From Flavobacteriales bacterium (lineage in GTDB: Bacteria; Bacteroidota; Bacteroidia; Flavobacteriales_F; PHOS-HE28), in NCBI GenBank assembly GCA_016710015.1, contig JADJLR010000003.1, positions 124,001 to 188,000 on the forward strand: a DNA stretch of 64,000 bases, in the 5' to 3' direction. Under the pieces are notes generated by a model that saw only the letters and a list, made by a program, of their open reading frames with translations, did not search any database and was not told where the DNA came from. Of this stretch, positions 16,709 through 26,498 are shown piece by piece. The position numbers and the translations under genes are program-made. The stretch's first letter is position 1. Every line of letters starts with the position of its first letter.

Positions 16709-18085
16709 CTATGCGCCCTGTAGCGTGTCCTGAAGGATGGAACCGAACCGAAAGACATCCTCGAACGAGTTGTACATCGGCACGGGTGCCAAGCGAATAA
16801 CATTGGGTTCCCGCCAATCCGCGATCACGCCACGCGCAGTGAGCGCATCGAAAAGTCCGCGTCCTTTCCCATGCGCCAAGACACTGAGTTGACAACCACG
16901 TTGCGCTGGATCCTTCGGTGTGATCACTTCTAGGTTGGTCTTCGTCTCTTTTGCAACCGTGTCGAGGATGAACTTCAGATAGCCGGTCAATTGTTCGCTC
17001 TTGGCACGCAGTCGATCCATGCCAGCACGGTCGAATTGTTCCAAGGCAACGCGATGAACGGCCATGCTCAACACCGGAGCATTGCTCACTTGCCATGCTT
17101 CAGCGGTAGGCATCGGTTTGAAGATCCGATCCATTTTGAACCGCTCCTGTTTATCGTGCCCCCACCATCCTGCGAACAACGGAAGCCCTTTGCCCAGATA
17201 AACCTCCGCAGGGTCTCCGTTTTCGGGACCCTGCGGGACTCCATGGCGTAGGGTCCTCTTCTGCGTCGGGAGACCCTGCGTAGGTCTGGGGCCCAAGTGA
17301 CGCTGATGAACGAAGGCACCCGCGACACTGCCCGGACCGCTATTGAGGTATTTGTAGCTGCACCAGCATGCGAAATCAGCGTTCCAATCGTGGAGTTCCA
17401 ATTTCAGATTACCAGCGGCATGCGCCAAGTCGAAGCCAGCGATCGCACCAACGGAATGCGCGGCTTCGGTGATCGCTTCCATGTCGAACGCTTGACCGGT
17501 GTAGAAGTTGACCCCACCGAAACAGACGAGGGCCAATTCATCGCCGAGTTCGTTGATCTTCGCAAGGATGTCCTCTGTTCGGAGCAGATGTTCCCCTACA
17601 CGTGGTTGCACTTCAACGAGATCGACATCCGGGTTTCCACCGTGGAAGGCGATCTGTGATGCGAATGCATAGGTATCACTGGGAAACGGACGTTGCTCCG
17701 TGAGGATGATCTTCCGTTTCCCATTCGGTCTGAAGAAGGAAACGAGCAGAAAGTGCAAGTTGCTCGTGAGCTGGTTCATCACCACCACTTCTTCCTCCTG
17801 CGTTCCGACCAGTCGCGCTGTACTTGCCGTGAGTTCTTCGTGGTAGCTCACCCAAGGGTGTTTGGCTCGGAAGTGTCCTTCCACACCGAATCGTGCCCAA
17901 TCGTCCAGCTCTTGCTTCAGCGCATTAGCAGCGGCTTTGGGTTGAAGTCCGAGCGAATTCCCAGTGAAGTAGATCGCGGGTCTACCGTCATGTTGCGGCA
18001 AATGGAATTCATCGCGGAAAGCGCGCAAGGGATCGGCATTATCCTGCGCTTGTGCAAAGGCGAGGGTGTTCTGGAACGTGTTCAT
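16709..18085 (-). CDS. kynU: Kynureninase with in-frame palindromic insertion
   Basis: PLP enzyme cleaving (3-hydroxy)kynurenine to (3-hydroxy)anthranilate and alanine. 458 residues, longer than the usual bacterial 410-430. Landmarks: YFTGNSLGLQP, VVVMNQLTSNLHFLL, GFDLAHAAGN, the PLP-lysine region CWCSYKYLNSGPG and FAGWWGHDKQERFKM. Between GAFVHQRH and LPLFAGWWGHD, normally almost adjacent, there is an extra stretch of roughly 35-40 residues rich in Pro, Gly and Arg. At the DNA level it is a palindrome (17202-17285). The frame is kept, so the enzyme may be functional with a surface loop. Confidence 0.93.
   Translation of the reverse strand: MNTFQNTLAFAQAQDNADPLRAFRDEFHLPQHDGRPAIYFTGNSLGLQPKAAANALKQELDDWARFGVEGHFRAKHPWVSYHEELTASTARLVGTQEEEVVVMNQLTSNLHFLLVSFFRPNGKRKIILTEQRPFPSDTYAFASQIAFHGGNPDVDLVEVQPRVGEHLLRTEDILAKINELGDELALVCFGGVNFYTGQAFDMEAITEAAHSVGAIAGFDLAHAAGNLKLELHDWNADFACWCSYKYLNSGPGSVAGAFVHQRHLGPRPTQGLPTQKRTLRHGVPQGPENGDPAEVYLGKGLPLFAGWWGHDKQERFKMDRIFKPMPTAEAWQVSNAPVLSMAVHRVALEQFDRAGMDRLRAKSEQLTGYLKFILDTVAKETKTNLEVITPKDPAQRGCQLSVLAHGKGRGLFDALTARGVIADWREPNVIRLAPVPMYNSFEDVFRFGSILQDTLQGA
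17202..17285. repeat. In-frame palindromic element inside kynU
   Basis: Outer arms 17207-17218 and 17269-17280 are perfect 12-base inverted complements, CGCAGGGTCTCC and GGAGACCCTGCG, extending to 17 bases with one mismatch (17202-17218/17269-17285). Inner arms 17225-17235 and 17247-17257 pair at 9 of 11 positions. The element coincides with the extra protein segment of kynureninase, like the palindromic elements known inside Rickettsia proteins. Confidence 0.8.
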
Positions 18086-18113
18086 CGAATGCCTTCAAAA
18101 GTAGCGGCCCGCT

Positions 18114-18998
18114 TCAAACCTGTTCGCCGAGCAAGCCTAACAATGGAATGAGCAACACCATTCCATCCAGCAGGATCGCGAAGAGCCATTTCGGGCGATG
18201 CACTTGCACCATCGAGATCCCGATAACTGTAACGACCAACCCAAGAAGCGGTAGGAAGAACTTGAACGGTATTCCTGCATCACCTACCGTGCTCAGGGCC
18301 ATCAGAACGATGTAGTACCAAATGCCAGGCAACAGAAGGACCACAGCCAGCACCTTGGCACCTCGTATACCCAACACCTGTGGAATGGTCTTCAATCCGG
18401 GCCTGTCGTATTGGAGATCACCGATATCCGTGGCGATCGCCAGTGCGAGGAAGAAACAGAACTGCATCGCAGCGATCCATCCATCGAAGCCTGCACCATC
18501 TCCCGGAACGTCCGTCGTGACGCCCATGGTCACGAAGGTCCAACCAGCTGCGACCAACAAGGCTTTCAACCCGGGTATCTCGCGTAAGCCGATCGATCGT
18601 CCCTCGGCACCTTGCAAGGGCAAAAGGTAAAGACCCAGTAACGCGACCACTGCCAAACTCCACGGGCCGAAGACGAGGAATTGGCCCCAACAAAGCAGCA
18701 CGGCAGCCAATGCGGACAAGCCGACGAGGACCATCATCGCGAACCGGTATCGACGTATCCAATGGATGTGGGCGCTTGGAATGATGTCAGGTTCTGCGGC
18801 ACGCACCAAGCGCAAGTAGCCATATCCGGAAAGGGTCGCCAACGCTGCAGCCATGATACCCTGCGTATTGGTGGCCGGTCCCAATTCACCGATCCACCAG
18901 CGCTGCGCCGCTGCACCAAGTGCGAGGAGCCCATGCATGTGCAAGAACAACGCCGCCGCAAGTCCGCGCTCTCCGGCTATCCGGTTGGCGGCGGTCAT
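18114..18998 (-). CDS. UbiA-like prenyltransferase family membrane protein
   Basis: 294 residues, about eight or nine membrane helices. The element ALAIATDIGDLQYDRPGLKTIPQVLG corresponds to the second Asp-rich motif and following segment of UbiA-type prenyltransferases; the first motif (usually NDxxDxxxD) is not clear, so enzymatic activity is uncertain. It is encoded 28 bases upstream of kynU and 3 bases downstream of the 19002-19640 gene, apparently in one operon with the kynurenine genes. A role linking anthranilate-type products to prenylation would be speculation. Confidence 0.7.
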   Translation of the reverse strand: MTAANRIAGERGLAAALFLHMHGLLALGAAAQRWWIGELGPATNTQGIMAAALATLSGYGYLRLVRAAEPDIIPSAHIHWIRRYRFAMMVLVGLSALAAVLLCWGQFLVFGPWSLAVVALLGLYLLPLQGAEGRSIGLREIPGLKALLVAAGWTFVTMGVTTDVPGDGAGFDGWIAAMQFCFFLALAIATDIGDLQYDRPGLKTIPQVLGIRGAKVLAVVLLLPGIWYYIVLMALSTVGDAGIPFKFFLPLLGLVVTVIGISMVQVHRPKWLFAILLDGMVLLIPLLGLLGEQV

Positions 18999-19001
18999 GG
19001 A

Positions 19002-19640
19002 CTATTCCGTAGCCAAGTTGGGGTTGATGATCAACTGCCGGACGGCAAGACCTACACCAATGCCCACGAAACCGGCGATCAGCGAACGCACCACGCGTTT
19101 GGAACGCCCAACGCGCGCATATCCGGTGGCATAGTACGCGTTGCCCTCCATGGTCGGATCGGAAATGGAACCCTTGGTGATGTACACCCTAGGTAGCGCC
19201 ATTACCCCTGCAGTGATCGGCGGCACGAACAACGAATTCATCTCCCAGTTGAAGCCGATGGTGAGGCCCGCGCCCACGGCGAAGGCTTCGATCATGGGCC
19301 ATGTGGGCTTGTACCCTTTGCGCGCATCCCGTTCACCTTGAATGAACCATCGCATCTGTTCGATCGTCAGGTCGTTACCGAAAATGGTGTCGTAGAAATA
19401 CCAGATCCGCTCGCGGCCGAGGCTATCGGTAACGGAGAACACCTCTTCGGTCGGTTCGGCACGTTCACGGGTACGACCATTCTTGCGGGTCTCCACATAC
19501 CGCACCTCCAAGGTGCTTTGGCCCAAGATTTTCCCGTTGATCACCTCGCCATTCATGAGTTGGATCCGATCCTGGGCACTTACCTGCTCGGCGAAGACGA
19601 ATGTGATGATCGCGATGAGCGCGTGGACAAGGACCTTCAT
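19002..19640 (-). CDS. Uncharacterised exported protein, first gene of kynurenine operon
   Basis: 212 residues. Signal peptide (VLVHALIAIITFVFAEQVSAQ), then a short beta domain starting DRIQLMNGEVINGKILGQST, a pattern common in Bacteroidota periplasmic proteins with a small barrel-like SH3 fold. C-terminal hydrophobic stretches with glycine follow (AFAVGAGLTIGFNWE; SLIAGFVGIGVGLAV), suggesting membrane association. The function is unknown. ATG 19640 is preceded at nine bases by a perfect TATCTTTG box. Confidence 0.7.
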   Translation of the reverse strand: MKVLVHALIAIITFVFAEQVSAQDRIQLMNGEVINGKILGQSTLEVRYVETRKNGRTRERAEPTEEVFSVTDSLGRERIWYFYDTIFGNDLTIEQMRWFIQGERDARKGYKPTWPMIEAFAVGAGLTIGFNWEMNSLFVPPITAGVMALPRVYITKGSISDPTMEGNAYYATGYARVGRSKRVVRSLIAGFVGIGVGLAVRQLIINPNLATE

Positions 19641-19649
19641 AGCGGCGGG

Positions 19650-19657
19650 CAAAGATA
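19650..19657 (-). promoter_or_regulatory. -7 box of the kynurenine operon
   Basis: TATCTTTG on the minus strand, nine bases before ATG 19640; perfect match to TAnnTTTG. No clear -33 element. Confidence 0.6.
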
Positions 19658-19727
19658 GACCTGGAGCAAACGGTGGAGCGAACCGCGTTGCAAGGTGCAC
19701 ATTCCTATACGCTCCCTTGGCCACCAG

Positions 19728-19735
19728 TATATTTG
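19728..19735 (+). promoter_or_regulatory. -7 box of gcvP
   Basis: TATATTTG, perfect match to TAnnTTTG, 25 bases before ATG 19761; it excludes the upstream in-frame ATG at 19695 as start. Confidence 0.55.
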
Positions 19736-19760
19736 CGCTCCTTTTCAGACCCCGACGACC

Positions 19761-22625
19761 ATGCGCTATGTAAGCTATCAGGAACGCCACATCGGCCCCA
19801 ACGCCTCGGATACGGATGCCATGCTGCGCGCAGTGGGCGTGAGCAGTTTGGATGAGTTGATCGAACGGACCATTCCGGACGGGATCCGAAGTCCAAGCGC
19901 GTTGGACGTTGGCCCGGCCTTGACCGAACGCCAACACTTGGAGCACATGAAGCGCATGGGCGCCATGAACAAGGTGTTCCGTAGCTACATCGGCTTGGGC
20001 TTCAGTGGCACGGTACTACCGCCGCCGATCCAGCGGAACATCTTCGAGAACCCAGGATGGTATACGGCCTACACGCCCTACCAAGCGGAGATCTCCCAAG
20101 GTCGTTTGGAAGCGTTGCTGAATTTCCAGACGATGATCAGCGATCTCACCGGCCTGCCGATCTCCAACGCATCATTGCTGGATGAAGCCACTGGGATCGG
20201 GGAAGCCATGCACATGCTGTATGCAGCCCGCCCGAAGGAAATGGCCGGTGCAAAGAAGATCTTCGTGGACCGCGGAATGTATCCGCAGAATCTTGATGTC
20301 TTGCGCACACGTTGTACACCCATCGGTGTGGAAGTTGTGGTGGGCGATGCCATGGACCTCGTACCGGATGGATCGTACTTCGCCTTGGCCCTGCAATACC
20401 CCACCACGGACGGTAGCGTGAACGACTACCGCGAGTTGGTCGCCCGTGTGAAAGGTGCAGGGGTGCGCGTTGCGGTCTGTGCCGATCTGCTTTCGTTGGT
20501 GTTGTTGACCCCTCCCGGTGAATGGGGCGCCGATGTGTGCGTAGGGAACAGCCAACGCTTCGGTGTGCCCATGGGCTACGGTGGACCACACGCTGGCTAC
20601 TTCGCCACCACAGAGGAATTCAAGCGGATCATCCCGGGTCGCATCATCGGAGTCAGTCAGGATCGGCGCGGTCGCCGCGGACTGCGCATGGCACTGCAAA
20701 CACGCGAGCAGCACATACGTCGGGACAAGGCCACCAGCAACATTTGCACGGCACAGGCCTTGTTGGCGGTGATGGCCAGCATGTATGCCGTGTATCATGG
20801 TCCGCACGGCTTGGACCGCATCGCGAACAACGTACAAGGCCACGCCTCCGATCTGGCACATGCCGCCAAGGAATTGGGATACGGCATCGTGAACGCGCAC
20901 TTCTTCGATACGGTGACACTCACCCCTCCTTCAGGTTGCACCACGGATCAGGTCCGTTCGATCGCGGAATCCAAGGGCATCAACTTCCGATACGTCGAGG
21001 GTCGGATCGGCATCGCACTGGACGAGACCGTTCGACCGGAAGACATGAACGAGGTGATCGGCATCCTCGCGAAAGCGGTCGGGAAGACGGCCACATCCGC
21101 ACCGACCGGTTCATCCACGATCCCGAAGCACCTTCGACGTACATCACCCATCCTCTCCCATCCGGTGTTCAATTCGTACCACACCGAATTGGAGTTGCAG
21201 CGATACATCCGGCGCTTGGAGAACAAGGACTTCAGTTTGGTGCATGGCATGATCCCCTTGGGTTCGTGTACCATGAAGCTGAATGCCGCCAGCACCCTTA
21301 TTCCGCTAACCGCCCCGGAATGGGCGAACCTGCATCCTTTCATTCCGGTTGAACAGGCAGCAGGATACCACAAGGTCTTTGCTGAACTGAGCGATGCACT
21401 CGCCAAGGCAACGGGTTTCACGGCGGTGAGCCTGCAGCCGAACAGTGGTGCACAAGGCGAGTACGCGGGTCTACTCACCATACGCGCCTATCACAAGTCC
21501 CGTGGTGATGAGCAGCGCACCATCGCCCTGATCCCGAGCAGCGCGCACGGTACCAACCCGGCCAGTGCAGTAATGGCCGGCATGCAAGTGGTGGTGGTGA
21601 AAGCCGATGCCGAAGGGCATGTGGATGTGGCGGATCTGAAAGCAAAGGCCGAGCAATACAAGGACACGTTGAGTTGTCTGATGGTGACCTACCCGAGCAC
21701 GCATGGTGTATATGAAGCAGCGATCCGTGAGATCACTTCCACCATCCATGCGAATGGTGGGCTCGTGTATATGGACGGTGCCAACATGAACGCACAGGTG
21801 GGCCTGACCAGTCCGGGCGAGATCGGCGCGGACGTGTGCCACTTGAACTTGCATAAGACCTTCGCCATTCCCCACGGTGGCGGCGGACCGGGCGTGGGTC
21901 CCATTTGTGTGAACGACCGACTGAAGCCCTTCTTGCCCGGCCATGCGCTGATCAAGACCGGCGGGGAGCAAGCTGTTTCCGCAGTGAGCAGCGCTCCTTG
22001 GGGATCAGCTTTGATCCTGTTGATCAGCTATGGCTACATCAAGATGCTTGGTGGTATCGGTCTTACGGATAGCACGCGCTACGCGATCCTGAACGCCAAC
22101 TACCTGCGTGTGCGATTGCAGGACCACTACCCCATCCTGTACAACGGCGAAGAAGGCATGGTGGCCCATGAAATGATCTTGGATTGCCGCAGTTTCAAGC
22201 GCACCGCTGGCATCGAAGTGGAGGACATTGCCAAGCGTTTGATGGACTATGGCTTCCACGCACCAACTGTGAGTTTCCCGGTCGCTGGCACCTTGATGGT
22301 GGAACCCACGGAGAGTGAGGCGAAAGTGGAACTGGACCGTTTCGTCGATGCCATGATCAGTATTCGGCGAGAGATCACCGAAGTGGAGAACGGAACAGTG
22401 GATAAAGCGGACAACGTGTTGAAAATGGCCCCGCATACCAGCGATGAGATCTGTGCCGATACGTGGTCGCATTCCTATGGTCGTGAAAAGGCCGCCTTCC
22501 CGATGGCGGTGAATCGCGAGTGGAAATACTGGCCGATGTGCAGTCGAGTGGACAGTGCATACGGAGACCGCAACTTGATCTGCACGTGCCCTCCGATCGA
22601 AGAATACGCCACCGAAGTAGCATGA
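19761..22625 (+). CDS. gcvP: Glycine dehydrogenase (aminomethyl-transferring), glycine cleavage P-protein
   Basis: 954 residues, the fused long form (both P-protein halves in one chain). It decarboxylates glycine with PLP and passes the aminomethyl group to lipoyl-GcvH. N-terminal RHIGPNASDTDAML, first half with YTPYQAEISQGRLE, and the C-terminal half with SSAHGTNPASAVMAG and the PLP-lysine motif HLNLHKTFAIPHGGGGPG. The start at 19761 gives the classical beginning and follows a promoter box. No glycine riboswitch-like structure is seen upstream. Its stop overlaps the next gene's ATG (ATGA). Confidence 0.96.
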   Translation: MRYVSYQERHIGPNASDTDAMLRAVGVSSLDELIERTIPDGIRSPSALDVGPALTERQHLEHMKRMGAMNKVFRSYIGLGFSGTVLPPPIQRNIFENPGWYTAYTPYQAEISQGRLEALLNFQTMISDLTGLPISNASLLDEATGIGEAMHMLYAARPKEMAGAKKIFVDRGMYPQNLDVLRTRCTPIGVEVVVGDAMDLVPDGSYFALALQYPTTDGSVNDYRELVARVKGAGVRVAVCADLLSLVLLTPPGEWGADVCVGNSQRFGVPMGYGGPHAGYFATTEEFKRIIPGRIIGVSQDRRGRRGLRMALQTREQHIRRDKATSNICTAQALLAVMASMYAVYHGPHGLDRIANNVQGHASDLAHAAKELGYGIVNAHFFDTVTLTPPSGCTTDQVRSIAESKGINFRYVEGRIGIALDETVRPEDMNEVIGILAKAVGKTATSAPTGSSTIPKHLRRTSPILSHPVFNSYHTELELQRYIRRLENKDFSLVHGMIPLGSCTMKLNAASTLIPLTAPEWANLHPFIPVEQAAGYHKVFAELSDALAKATGFTAVSLQPNSGAQGEYAGLLTIRAYHKSRGDEQRTIALIPSSAHGTNPASAVMAGMQVVVVKADAEGHVDVADLKAKAEQYKDTLSCLMVTYPSTHGVYEAAIREITSTIHANGGLVYMDGANMNAQVGLTSPGEIGADVCHLNLHKTFAIPHGGGGPGVGPICVNDRLKPFLPGHALIKTGGEQAVSAVSSAPWGSALILLISYGYIKMLGGIGLTDSTRYAILNANYLRVRLQDHYPILYNGEEGMVAHEMILDCRSFKRTAGIEVEDIAKRLMDYGFHAPTVSFPVAGTLMVEPTESEAKVELDRFVDAMISIRREITEVENGTVDKADNVLKMAPHTSDEICADTWSHSYGREKAAFPMAVNREWKYWPMCSRVDSAYGDRNLICTCPPIEEYATEVA

Positions 22626-24412
22626 GGAAATGGAACACGGACTACCGGTCACTTGCGCTGATCCTGGCACCATGCATGGCTTTGCAGGTGATGGCACAAC
22701 CGCGTGCGGCGGACTGTTTCTTCACGGCGGACTTCGAAGGTGAGGACCCGCTGCAAGGGTGGGACCTGGGTGCGTTGGTGGAACGCCAGGATGCGAACAA
22801 CGTAGGCAATGGTGAATTCGTTGCCGCGTGGTCCGTCGGGAACGCCGCCACCGCCAATGCCGCAGGCTATTTCCCCGTACCTGATGCACCCGTGGGCGAT
22901 CTATTCGCTCGGGCGAACGATGCAGCCAGCCCATGCAATTGTGCCATGGATGCGGTGTCGCTAACGACCCCCACTTTGGACTTCACGGACCGCATTGGGC
23001 TGGCCATGGAATGCAGGGTGTTCCACGATGCACAATTCAATGTAGAAACCGCTTCGATCGAAAGCAGCGTAGGCGGTGGTGCGTGGAACACCCTGATCAC
23101 AATTGAGCCAGCCGCGACATGGCAAAGTCTGTTCATCGACCTGAGCGCTTTGGACGGAGAGGGTGACGTTCGGATCCGGTTCAACTGGAGCGATAGCGGT
23201 GTTTGGGCGGGCGGGTTCGCCGTGGACGACCTCTGCATCCGGGAACGTGCGGACTACGATGTTTCACTCGTAAGTGCGACGATCGGCGATGCGACTGCTT
23301 CGGCCTTCGATGCCGGAACGCGGACCCTTGCTTACAGTTCCATGCCTTTGGAACAAGCATCGAATTTCAATGTAAGTGTGCGTCTGGTCAATCGCGGCAG
23401 GCAGGTCGTGCCGGTGACCGGTGTGAACGTGAACGTGGTCTTGAATGGGATCTCGCAAATGCAGGTAGGGCAATTCCCGATCGGCAACCTTGCCCCTGGT
23501 GCGGACACCATCGTGGTGATCCCGGTCGCGTGGACCCCCAATGCCGTTGGTTCTTTATCCTTGGAATGCACAGTGGGCAATGGAACCCCGGACAACGACC
23601 CAAGTGACAACAGCTACACGGTCCAACAGCGGATCACCGGACCCGGATGGGATGGCGGCTACAGTGCCATGGGATTTGACGATGGAACCGATGCGGGCAC
23701 CATTTCCAGCACTGAGCAATTCATCGTTGCGGATCGGATGGAATTGACCCACGCTGGTAGCGTAGGTGCCGGGATCAGTGCCTTCTTAGGCACCGGAACA
23801 CAAGAAGGCAGTGTGGTCCGGGCGATCCTCATGGATGCGAATTTCACGGTGATCGACACCTCGACCAGACGCACGCTGAACCAAGAGGACATCGACGGCA
23901 TTTGGAACGGTTCGCCCCTGTACTTCCCGCTTTACATGGTTCCTGAACTGCCTGTGGGCGATGTCTTCGTAGGGATCCAACAACTGGCCTCGGAAAATGG
24001 CATCCATGTGCGCACACGTGGTGCCGCACCGTTGGGGCGCAGCGCCTTGCTTTCTGGCATCGGCTTTACACTCACCTATTTGAGCAACACACCGATGGTC
24101 CAGTTGCACCTGTCCGGTGTGGCCGTTGGTATCGCCCCCGGATCCATTGAAGGGTCCGATGACCTCCACGTATTCCCTGTTCCAGCGAATGGAAATGCAC
24201 AAGTCCGATTCACGGTAGAGCATTCAGCAGTGATGCGTATGGAACTGCTGGATGCCACTGGAAGGAACGTGTTGACCTCTGTCCTTGGCCTCAAAGGGCC
24301 GGGGATCCACCAACAAACCCTTGATTGCCAAACCCTTGCTTCGGGCATCTACCTGTTGCGTCTATCAGGTGGCGGTACTACTCGCATTGTTCGCATCCAA
24401 GTCGCACATTGA
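22622..24412 (+). CDS. Secreted T9SS cargo protein with type A sorting domain (paralog 1)
   Basis: 596 residues. Signal peptide (SLALILAPCMALQVMAQ), a jelly-roll 'choice-of-anchor J'-like region (FFTADFEGEDPLQGWDLG ... GGAWNTLITIEP ... GFAVDDLCIRE), a CARDB-like Ig fold around residues 220-340 (VNRGRQVVPVTGVNV; DNDPSDNSYTVQQRI), a second jelly roll, and a C-terminal sorting domain (DLHVFPVPANGNAQVRF ... LASGIYLLRLSGG). Predicted to be exported by type IX secretion and attached to the cell surface. Same domain order as the next two genes. Start overlaps the gcvP stop. Confidence 0.88.
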   Translation: MRKWNTDYRSLALILAPCMALQVMAQPRAADCFFTADFEGEDPLQGWDLGALVERQDANNVGNGEFVAAWSVGNAATANAAGYFPVPDAPVGDLFARANDAASPCNCAMDAVSLTTPTLDFTDRIGLAMECRVFHDAQFNVETASIESSVGGGAWNTLITIEPAATWQSLFIDLSALDGEGDVRIRFNWSDSGVWAGGFAVDDLCIRERADYDVSLVSATIGDATASAFDAGTRTLAYSSMPLEQASNFNVSVRLVNRGRQVVPVTGVNVNVVLNGISQMQVGQFPIGNLAPGADTIVVIPVAWTPNAVGSLSLECTVGNGTPDNDPSDNSYTVQQRITGPGWDGGYSAMGFDDGTDAGTISSTEQFIVADRMELTHAGSVGAGISAFLGTGTQEGSVVRAILMDANFTVIDTSTRRTLNQEDIDGIWNGSPLYFPLYMVPELPVGDVFVGIQQLASENGIHVRTRGAAPLGRSALLSGIGFTLTYLSNTPMVQLHLSGVAVGIAPGSIEGSDDLHVFPVPANGNAQVRFTVEHSAVMRMELLDATGRNVLTSVLGLKGPGIHQQTLDCQTLASGIYLLRLSGGGTTRIVRIQVAH

Positions 24413-24503
24413 CCGTGGCTCGACCCCATTGATCGTCACCATTCCTGCATTCCAACCCAAGCCGAGTAACCACAAGGCAATACTTTGCGTCCATTCCAAT
24501 ATG

Positions 24504-24511
24504 TAACTTCG
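24504..24511 (+). promoter_or_regulatory. Probable promoter of the 24534 gene
   Basis: TAACTTCG (TAnnTTTG with one change) with TTTG at 24484-24487 sixteen bases before it; the ATG follows after 22 bases. Confidence 0.4.
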
Positions 24512-24533
24512 GGCACCCCAACGAAAGATCCCC

Positions 24534-26435
24534 ATGAATAGAAAAGCCTACACCTTAGGTCTTGCGACCTTGATCTTGACCACTGCAAGCGCACAGCGCG
24601 TGGATCAGCCATCCGTGCTTTCACGAACCGGACAACTTGCTCCAATGACCAACACGGATGATCGTCCGGTGGAACAGCGTGCGGATGATCGGGATCTGAT
24701 CTGGTCCGAGAACTTCTCCAACGGGCTTGCAGGAACCAACGGAGCATGGACCCGAGAAGGTCCTGATGGACTCATTTGGGTGGTGAATGCGAATGGGCCA
24801 CGTGGAGCATATACGCAGAATACCGAACGGATCACATCCTCCACATGGAGCAATGGATTTGCGAAATTCGCTTCGGACTCTGCGAACTCCATATTCGATG
24901 GTGCGACCCCAACCCCTGCAGAGACCTTCATCGACTGGGAGGGCAGCTTGATATCGCCGACCATTGACCTGAGTGCCAACCCGCTCGTGGAGATCGAATT
25001 CCAGCAACGCTCACGATACTGCTGCGGAGATTCGCCATTCCTCTTGGAGATCAGCGCGGACGGCGGTTTCTCGTGGTCGAAGATCTTCGTGGCCAATGAG
25101 GGTCTACCGATGAACCAAGGCGTATCAGGGACCCCAACAGCGACCACCGAGACCCGGCGGTTCAATATCGCCAGCGCCATTGAATCCGATCCATCCAACG
25201 TTCGCTTCCGTTTCCACCACAACAGCGAAGCCGGCACCTCCCATTACTACTGGCAGGTGGACGACATCAAGATCTCCGACCTACCGGAGAATGACCTGAA
25301 GATGAATTATGCGTACACCTCCACAACTGGGCTTGGCGAGGAATACGGACGGATCCCCTTGTCGCAACTTCCGCCCAGCATGAACATGGGTGCGGAGGTC
25401 TACAATTTCGGCCAAGGAGAACAGACCGGTGTGGTGGTGAGTTGCTCCGTTACCGATGGGGACGGTGCCGAAGCCTTCTCTTTCTCGGAGAACATTGGGA
25501 CATTGGCCATGGGCGATTCAGCCATCGTGGACGTGGACGTGGATCTTCCTGAATTGGCCGTAGGACTGTACACCGCGACGTTCACTGTTAGCAGTGACCA
25601 ATCCGAACTGGACTTCAGACCTGAGGACAACAACCGTGTACGCACCTTCGAGGTGACCAACAATGTCTATGGTTTGGACAACATCGGCAACTACCCCACA
25701 GGAACGCAGTTCACCCAACAAACGGGTACAGCATCCTTCACGAACAATGCGGAGAACGTGAAGTTGCTGAACATGTATTACATCAACGCACCATTCACGG
25801 TGCATGGATTGGAGATCGGTTTGGGTGCCAGTGCACAATCGGATGCGTTCATCATCGTCAGCATACTGGACACGGTGGATGTCCTGATGAGTCCTTCCGT
25901 GGTCACGAATATCCTAACAGAATCGGACGCGTATGTATTGACTTCGGCGGATGTCAACTTACGGAAGGTGACGGTGCCTTTCTTCGAACCGATCGTTCTT
26001 CAGCCAGGCGCGTACTTCGCGGTCGCAAGCCTCTATCGGGATGGCACCCGCAACGTGACCGTACTGGATGACATCACCGTACCGCAGCCTGGTCTTGCCA
26101 GTGCATTGTGGCTCCCATCCGATCAGACCTTGTACAGTAACGGCACGGCATGGGCCGTACGCTTGAGCGGTGACCCGACCTTGACCGTGGGTGAGGACAT
26201 GGAACTCGAAGGTGTATCCATGTTTCCGAACCCGACCACGGACAATTTGTATATCCGCAGTACACAGAACGAGAAGTACAGTGTTCAGGTGATGAACATG
26301 TTGGGCGAACAGGTGCAGACCACCACGTTCAGCAATTCCACCACCATGAGCTTGGGCGGACTTGCAGCGGGCGTGTACAGCGTTCGTGTTTCCAGTGGAA
26401 CACGTGCGGCGGTGCAGCGCATTACGGTGCAGTAA
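24534..26435 (+). CDS. Secreted T9SS cargo protein with type A sorting domain (paralog 2)
   Basis: 633 residues. Signal peptide (LGLATLILTTASAQ), a first jelly roll resembling cleaved-adhesin / choice-of-anchor J domains (LIWSENFSNGLAGTNGAWTREG ... YYWQVDDIKISDLPENDL), an Ig-like CARDB segment (VYNFGQGEQTGVVVSCSV ... DNNRVRTFEVTNN), a second jelly roll, and a type A sorting domain with VSMFPNPTTDNLYI, VMNMLGEQV and AAGVYSVRVSSG. Probably a surface-anchored or released adhesin or enzyme-less structural protein; no catalytic domain is seen. Followed by a strong terminator at 26451. Confidence 0.9.
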   Translation: MNRKAYTLGLATLILTTASAQRVDQPSVLSRTGQLAPMTNTDDRPVEQRADDRDLIWSENFSNGLAGTNGAWTREGPDGLIWVVNANGPRGAYTQNTERITSSTWSNGFAKFASDSANSIFDGATPTPAETFIDWEGSLISPTIDLSANPLVEIEFQQRSRYCCGDSPFLLEISADGGFSWSKIFVANEGLPMNQGVSGTPTATTETRRFNIASAIESDPSNVRFRFHHNSEAGTSHYYWQVDDIKISDLPENDLKMNYAYTSTTGLGEEYGRIPLSQLPPSMNMGAEVYNFGQGEQTGVVVSCSVTDGDGAEAFSFSENIGTLAMGDSAIVDVDVDLPELAVGLYTATFTVSSDQSELDFRPEDNNRVRTFEVTNNVYGLDNIGNYPTGTQFTQQTGTASFTNNAENVKLLNMYYINAPFTVHGLEIGLGASAQSDAFIIVSILDTVDVLMSPSVVTNILTESDAYVLTSADVNLRKVTVPFFEPIVLQPGAYFAVASLYRDGTRNVTVLDDITVPQPGLASALWLPSDQTLYSNGTAWAVRLSGDPTLTVGEDMELEGVSMFPNPTTDNLYIRSTQNEKYSVQVMNMLGEQVQTTTFSNSTTMSLGGLAAGVYSVRVSSGTRAAVQRITVQ

Positions 26436-26450
26436 GCACACATGGATAGC

Positions 26451-26498
26451 AGCCCCCCCTGAGGGCCCATTCGGGTTCATCAGGGGGGGCTTTCTTTT
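26451..26498 (+). terminator. Rho-independent terminator after the 24534 gene
   Basis: Twelve-to-thirteen-base stem AGCCCCCCCTGA / TCAGGGGGGGCT around a GC-containing loop, followed by TTTCTTTT. Confidence 0.88.

Noticed and set aside
19660..19760. A glycine riboswitch upstream of gcvP.
   Set aside because: The promoter box leaves only about 25 bases of leader, too short for such an element, and no matching stems are seen.
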